This document shows positions 57,990-64,000 of a DNA stretch of 64,000 bases, one piece after another. The notes under the pieces were generated by a model. It ran no database searches, was not told where the DNA came from, and worked only from the letters and a program-made list of their open reading frames with translations. The position numbers were made by a program, and so were the translations under genes. Location: contig CALNHX010003319.1 in assembly GCA_940337035.1 (NCBI GenBank), positions 88,976 to 152,975 on the forward strand. The letters run 5' to 3'. The stretch comes from Agriotes lineatus (lineage: Eukaryota; Arthropoda; Insecta; Coleoptera; Elateridae). Each line of letters begins with the position of its first letter. The stretch's first letter is position 1.

Positions 57990-58764
57990 ATACAAAAATT
58001 TACAATGCATTTAAATAATCCGAAATTATTAAATTTCTAAATTTAAATACCCTGTACGGCAATAACACCCAGATCCATTATATACACTTGAAAAGTAATT
58101 CACACAAAACATTTTCTTTTCTGTATTCAACCGTTTTCTGTTGCTTATAGCAACGGTCTACATTTCATAATAGTTTTGCATAGAATCATTAATATCTCTA
58201 AAATTATTAACAATAGACCCAAACAACTTTATACCAAAATTTGTTATTTTGATGCAAACTTTGAAGCTACCTAATATTAAGCGTTCCATTTAAAAAAGTA
58301 AGTTTGCTTTGGTACACTTTTTAGGCCACCCTATGTAATAAAAAATATCTTACTAATATTCACCGCAATTAATGATCCGAAACCTAAACATAAAATAGTA
58401 GAATGTAACAACAAGCCAGTCGACCAGAGCGGCTTTCATGAAATGAGAAAGGTGCTGTCAACTAGAGATATATCACTAACTCTTAGAATATGTATGGTTT
58501 GCTGATATATCTTCTATACTAGGGATGGGGCGCGTGACGTGAAAACAGTCGTGTCACGTCGTGTCACGACGTGTCACGTCGTGAACGTGACTAATATTTG
58601 AAAATCGTGACGTGAACGTGAGTGAAAATTTTCAAGGCGTGATTCACGTTTCACGTTAATTTCACGTTAAATATTTAGTAACGAATAAAAAAACTGCAGG
58701 GTGCAGCAACTTTTAAATTCATTAAATCACAAATTGTGCCAAACAAGTTACATTATGTGGATTT

Positions 58765-59205
58765 ATTTTTGGACCCTAATTATAAATCCTTAAAGTTTCA
58801 TACCTTCACATAAAAGAGAAGATTATAATGCAAATAAAACTATAGATGATAATGATGAAATACATAGCAAACGACTCAAAACTGGTACATCAGCATCAGA
58901 TTCTTCTCTTTCTACACTTAGAGATAGCTCTGACGATGACACATGTAATTAGGATGATGTCGAAACAGAACTAAATTAGTATGTTAAATTAAAATTCGGA
59001 AATGTAGATGACATTTTAGGATTTTGAAAAAACAGTGTAAATACGACACTGTTAAAAAACTTGAGAAAATTTTAAACATACCAGCAAGTTCCGCTACAAG
59101 CGAAAGAGTATTTTCTACAGCTGGCGAATTTTAGTAGAGCGCAGAATTCGACTTAACGCTGAAAATGTTGATTACATATTATTTTTAAATCAACATTTTA
59201 TGTGT
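58765..59205 (+). pseudogene. hAT transposase, C-terminal half remnant
   Basis: Near 58765 the translation DLFLDPNYKSLKF matches the hAT block around 'FLDPRFK'. Near 59065-59195 the stretch IPASSATSERVFSTAG, then RRIxLNAENVDYILFLNQ-like residues, matches the hAT dimerisation domain. Several frameshifts and stops separate the pieces and the N-terminal half is absent. Confidence 0.8.
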
Positions 59206-60150
59206 AGATGTGTAGATGAACTTATTATTCTAATAAAAGTAATGGTTTGTTTTTTATACTCGGCTAACGCTGAAAATGTTAATTACGTTTTATTATTAAA
59301 CCAAAAATGTATTGTGTAGATGTGTAGATGAACCTATTTTTTAGAAAAGTACCTAATGTTTTGTTTTGTATACTCGACTTAACACTGAAAATGTTGATTA
59401 CGTTTTAATTTTTAAACCAATTTATTGTGTACTTGTGTAGATGAACTTATTATTCTAATAAAAGTAATGGTTTGTTTTTTATACTCGGCTAACGCTGAAA
59501 TGTTAATTACGTTTTATTATTAAACAAAAATGTATTGTGTAGATGTGTAGATGAACCTATTTTTAGAAAAGTACCTAATGTTTTGTTTTGTATACTCGAC
59601 TTAACAATGAAAATGTTGATTACGTTTTATTTTTAACCAATTTATTGTGTACTTGTGTAGATGAACTTATTATTCTAATGAAAGTAATGGTTTGTTTTTT
59701 ATACTCGGCTAACGCTGAAAATGTTAATTACGTTTTATTATTAAACCAAAAATGTATTGTGTAGATGTGTAGATAAACCTATTTTTAGAAAAGTACCTAA
59801 TGTTTTGTTTTGTATACTCGACTTAACACTGAAAATGTTGATTACGTTTTATTTTTAAACCAATTTATTGTGTACTTGTGTAGATGAACTTATTATTCTA
59901 ATAAAAGTAATGGGTTTGTTTTTTATACTCGGCTAACGCTGAAAATGTTAATTACGTTTTATTATTAAACCAAAAATGTATTGTGTAGATGTGTAGATGA
60001 ACCTATTTTTAGAAAAGTACCTAATGTTTTGTTTTGTATACTCGACTTAACACTGAAAATGTTGATTACGTTATATTTTAAACCAATTTATTGTGTACTT
60101 GTGTAGATGAACTTATTATTCTAATAAATTTTGTATACTCGCCTTAACGC
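59146..60150 (+). repeat. Tandem array of the hAT transposase 3' end (about 112/223-bp units)
   Basis: The segment encoding the transposase carboxy end (AACGCTGAAAATGTTGATTA) and its 3' flank is repeated about nine times as two alternating variants. The full period is about 223 bp: ACTCGGCTAACGCTG occurs at about 59258, 59483, 59703 and 59927. One variant reads ACTCGGCTAACGC and the other CTCGACTTAACAC. Confidence 0.9.
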
Positions 60151-60859
60151 TGAAAATGTTGATTCTTGTACGTAAAAGTACTTTCAAACCTACGAATTAA
60201 AAAGTGTTGCCTAGCAACATATACCTTCTGTACTCATACCAATAAGAGAAACGTCAATTCCAATGACAGCTTTTGGTATTAAAAGTAATGTCTTTGAAGA
60301 CAGCTGCAAGAAATATATTTGCGAGAAATCAGTATTTATCCCTTGTCGAAGTTATTGTAGTCAATTTTAATTTTTTTTCTGTTTATGTCAACTATTCTGA
60401 TTGCAACATATCACGTTAATTATGTCAGGTACATACATTTTTTTAGTTCTCTTTAGGGTTTTTTCATTGGTTTTCAATTCTGTTCTATCTGAATTTAAAT
60501 TTTGAAATAAAAGCCTGCGTGTCACGTCGTGAGTGGCGTGTCACGCCGTGAACGTGAGCGTGAACGTGCGTGAATGTGACTGCTTAAAGCAAGCGTGAAA
60601 CGTGCGTGACGTGAGCGAAAATTCACTCACGCGCCCATCTCTATTCTATACTCTACTATATGAGATAGACCACCAAAATAAATGACCAAGCGAAACTAAG
60701 TATTTGAAATGTGAGTATATAAACGTGTTCCCCATATTGTGGGTAAGTGCGAAATGCCGATATACTACAAAGAATACAAAAGAACTTAAAATTGCGTATA
60801 TTCACAATATAGAATAATATTATAGAATTTTATGGATATATCTAAAGCACAAGGGGAAA

Positions 60860-61870
60860 TTGACAATAAAGTGCTGGACGCTGAAGATATTCTTGACTAC
60901 CGGATCTTAGAGACTGATCTGAAATGTCATCAGCTAAACTGTTCGAGAAGCAGTATCAAAAATTCAAAAATACGAAAACGCTGATCTACACCATACACCA
61001 CTATTCATGTTAGAACATATGGCAAGATGTCGTTTATATTCAATGCACTCCTTTTTCCAAATTAAACAACAAGGAAAATGGAGTTGGTTAACCACGATGG
61101 GAATATCAAAAACAAAAAATACTACATATTATCAAGTACCTACGAAAAGCAATATTAAAAGAGGTTACTACTTTAAATTGGTTCAATATAGGGAGTGACC
61201 ATAGATTAGTAAAGGGAAAAAATCTGTATTATACGAGTATAATGTTTATAAGTAAACTAAAAATGAAAAAGAACGAGAACATGCTAATAGATACAACAAG
61301 ATAATGGAGACATTTATGTAGAATAACTTCAGAAGGAGCTTAGCGAAGAAAGTGAACTAATGTAGAAGACTTTAACATGATGAGGCGCATATTTACTACC
61401 AGTCTAAAAAACTCCGCATTAAAAATAGCCAAGAAACTTAAAATTTCTGAGGATAATATAAGTAAACAAACATGAGGTATGGTGAAAAGAAGAAACAAGT
61501 CAACTACGAGAAATATGCAAAAAATCTAAATAATAGGAGTAAAAAACTAATAAAAGTAATGAAAAGCTTCTACACTGATTTATGTATAGTCGAGGACGGA
61601 AGAAACAGATGCAAAATACGAGTTCATCGAGCTGGAAAATGTCTTAATGTTAACTCGGAAATGAAGCCTGACATCGGTGAATAGGAAAATACGCATATCT
61701 TAAAGCTAATAAAGAATAACAAAAGCCCAGGCTAAGACAATGATTTAGTGACGACATTAAAGGGAAGAAAAATAATAATGGGAAATAAGTAACTCTATCT
61801 GAATTATTTAATCAATTTCTTCAAAAGGGAAATATTCAATCACAATAAAACAACGCGATAGCAATATTAA
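60860..61870 (+). pseudogene. Decayed RTE-like LINE (endonuclease to RT start)
   Basis: Near 61035-61150 'HSFFQIKQQGKWSWLTTMGI' matches the LINE endonuclease 'NTFF.K...RKWTWISPDG' block. Near 61175-61215 'NIGSDHRLVKGK' matches the terminal endonuclease motif. At 61710-61740 'NNKSPG' matches RT motif 0. Frames change between blocks. Confidence 0.65.
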
Positions 61871-61974
61871 TATAGTAGAGTACAAAAGAGGTATAGGAAA
61901 ATTATAAACTTATTAGTCTCGTCTCTGAACTACATTATGCTAATGTTCGAAGGAAAGAGGATAAGCAAACTAAA

Positions 61975-64000
61975 AGAAGACCATAAATGGAAACTAGGAA
62001 CGTGGAATGTGGGAGGCCTGAACTATGAGAGAGCGTTAAACAATTATACTGCAGATGAACAAATATAAAATTGAAAATATTGGCAATCCAAGAAACCATT
62101 TAGGAAACGACACTGTACTGCGTTTAGGGGATTTTATATTTTTCAATGGAGATGGCTCTCAAAATAGGTTAGGTACGGGATTTTTAATAAATAAATAAAT
62201 TCTTTATTTAGCATTTAGCTATTTACATTCAGTTCTTAAAGGAATAAAATAAAAGACTATTTCTACAGTAAAATATAATATCTAAATATACTTCTAATCT
62301 ATTTTAAATATATTAAATTTAATTATGCTCGAATAGCTATTTATAATCAATTTATTGGAAAGGTACGTTTCGACGACATACTCTGCATAGCGTGATTTAA
62401 ATTTCCTTAGCTCCGCTTCATTTTTTATACACCCTGGAATCATATTATACAGTTAAAGCCACGTCCGATGACCGTCCGTTCTAAGGCATTAGTATTAAAT
62501 GTTCTTACAAACAAGTGATCTCGGGAACGTGTATCATGTGTATCATCAACAACAAAAGAATAACGAACTTAATAAATTACAATAAAGTTAATGGAAAAAT
62601 AAGTTACTTACGAATACGAGGCATACAAAGAAAGATAAGCATTATTAACGCGCATTTTCTTACAGAGTATTCAGAAAACGAAGAAAAAGAACCAATTTTA
62701 TGACGATTAGATGGACTTATACAAAACCTTATAAAATACGATATTAAAATGTAATAGAAGACTGTAATGCTAAAGTGGGCCAACAATTAAGAAATCGACC
62801 GTAGCAGGAAAGTACAATAAACAAAAAAAAATTGACAGACACTAATAAACTTTGCGATGGATACAAAATTAAAAATTAAAGAATGCAAGATTAATTACAG
62901 ATACTTAGGACCAATAGAAAGCATTTATGGGAAAAGTACACTAAGTATCAAAGAATATCACAATATAAACAAAGTATACGGGTGACAATCAGCTCGATCG
63001 CCGTTACTTATGAATGAATTTGGATGAAAGTTGGATACAAGGATACTAGACATAATTTCGGATTGACATACAAGTATAATCAATATGGGCAACTTCCAGT
63101 TTCACCGGAAATTCATGTTTTTCGCAATCTACGACTCAAATTACATACAACAGTGTTGCCGAATTTGCTTAGGTATTACACAGAAATATTATGTCAACTA
63201 ATTAATTAATTTTTAATTTTAAATAAAGATCAAGTAGTGCATGATGCATATCGTTAGATTGGTAATTAAACTTTTTATGTTTAATGGCAAGATGGCCCTT
63301 AGTACGGACCATTTAAAAAAGCGACTATTTCTTAAAAAACGGGTTAGCAAATTTTGTTTTTTTATTAAGGGTTTGTTATTGACTTCATTGATGAAGTAGC
63401 TATTATTATTAATTGCTAAAGTCAATTAGAACATTTTTTTTCAAGTCACAGCCTTCTATCGTAAAAAATAAAAGTTGGAAAACTAGCTTTCTGTTTGAAA
63501 AAATTTGGCGAGACTAGTATATGTAATTTGACTTGTAGATTCCAAAAAACATAAAGGGTGATCTATTTTAAAATCAAATTTGGTATCATTTCCGGTGAAA
63601 CAGGAAGTCGGCCATTTTTACTATATCTATCTCTTAATCAGAAATGATCTCTAGTATCCTGATATAAATTTCTATTCAAATCGATTCATTAATAAAGAGA
63701 TATAAGCATGGTCCTGATCTCATTGTTACCCGGTTGTATTATCAGACGGGGGCAAATTCAGCCAAATTATTCAATTTAGTCTTAAACGCATCAACATAAA
63801 TGGGGTAAATCTAAACATTCTTGAGTACGAGTACGATGTAGTCTTAATAGCTAACGACAATGAGAACCTTGCGGTGCCATACTTAAATAGCTTACAGAGG
63901 AAGTACTAAATGTAACCTTAACAATAAAAAAAACAACAAAAAATAGGTGACCGTGCATCTATGAAGACCAATGCACTTACAACCAACACGTCATATCGGT
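61975..64000 (+). pseudogene. Second decayed RTE-like LINE copy, split by another LINE, running off the window
   Basis: The endonuclease start 'KWKLGTWNVGGLN' lies at 61985. The endonuclease then resumes at about 62575-62700 ('GKISYLRIR', 'INAHF') after an insertion at about 62186-62530. Near 63755-63900 'LFNLVLNAS' and 'YEYDVVLIANDNENLA' match the RT palm with the YADD motif changed. Many stops. It continues beyond 64000. Confidence 0.6.
62186..62530 (-). mobile_element. 5'-truncated LINE inserted in the decayed RTE-like copy
   Basis: On the minus strand the translation PGCIKNEAELRKFKSRYAEY, followed by 'VETYLSNK', resembles the last residues of jockey/CR1-type LINE RT proteins ('LP..i......FK..l..yL'). 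It ends with an AATAAAGAATTTATTTATTT-like tail at about 62186-62215. Its position interrupts the endonuclease region of the surrounding copy. Confidence 0.55.

Larger units (their letters stand above)
58520..60643 (+). mobile_element. hAT transposon remnant with 8-bp target duplication
   Basis: Ends TAGGGATGGGGCGCGTGA and (inverted) TAGAGATGGGCGCGTGA are flanked by TTCTATAC at 58512-58519 and 60644-60651. GTCACGTCGTG-type motifs are dense in the terminal 150 bp on both sides, as expected of subterminal binding sites. It holds a decayed transposase tail and a large tandem array. Confidence 0.88.

Overview
This is a stretch of an AT-rich animal genome, most probably an insect. The mobile-element mix fits that reading (Transib, hAT, Ty3/gypsy with a TGGCGCCC primer site, RNase H-bearing LINE, RTE-like LINEs, tRNA- and 5S-derived SINEs, many hairpin MITEs), as does the lack of bacterial gene structure. 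The species cannot be named from the sequence. I found no convincing host gene: every well-supported coding region belongs to a transposable element. The window is probably intergenic or a long intron.

Layout. 0-2.9 kb: a minisatellite between inverted arms, a decayed LINE tail and a 5S-rRNA-derived SINE. 4.4-6.4 kb: a solo LTR (target duplication AGGT), then a tRNA-SINE. 7.9-10.65 kb: an almost perfect 1.39-kb tandem duplication, each copy with a long hairpin. 11-14.5 kb: a 38-bp perfect palindrome, an unrecognised coding remnant, a DDE-transposase-like remnant, a tyrosine-recombinase (Crypton-like) remnant and a second tRNA-SINE. 16.8-20.7 and 26.1-26.3 kb: decayed LINEs. 24.1-24.9 kb: a long-armed foldback element.

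28.27-37.99 kb is the centrepiece, a three-level nest. An intact Transib (RAG1-like) transposon, with target duplication GGCCG and a two-exon transposase of 685 residues, sits inside the very long 5' LTR of a Ty3/gypsy element (target duplication AGTT). That element sits inside the right arm of a small inverted-repeat transposon (target duplication CAAATGAA). The gypsy element keeps gag, protease, RT and RNase H, but one deletion removed the integrase and most of the 3' LTR. The solo LTR at 4.4-6.0 kb has the same unusual termini (TRATATG...GTGTTA) and a 4-bp duplication, which supports the boundaries of both.

38-50 kb: low-complexity and unidentified DNA with clusters of hairpin MITEs (39.0-39.3 and 44.7-45.25 kb) and a dispersed 700-bp repeat. 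50.5-54.4 kb: a minus-strand RNase H-type LINE with its RT core deleted and a hAT deletion derivative (GTAGGCAG duplication), both between ~120-bp inverted repeats. 55.9-58 kb: head-to-head and tandem copies of the 700-bp repeat. 58.5-60.6 kb: a hAT element (TTCTATAC duplication) whose transposase tail is tandemly amplified. 60.9-64 kb: decayed RTE-like LINE copies, one split by another LINE.
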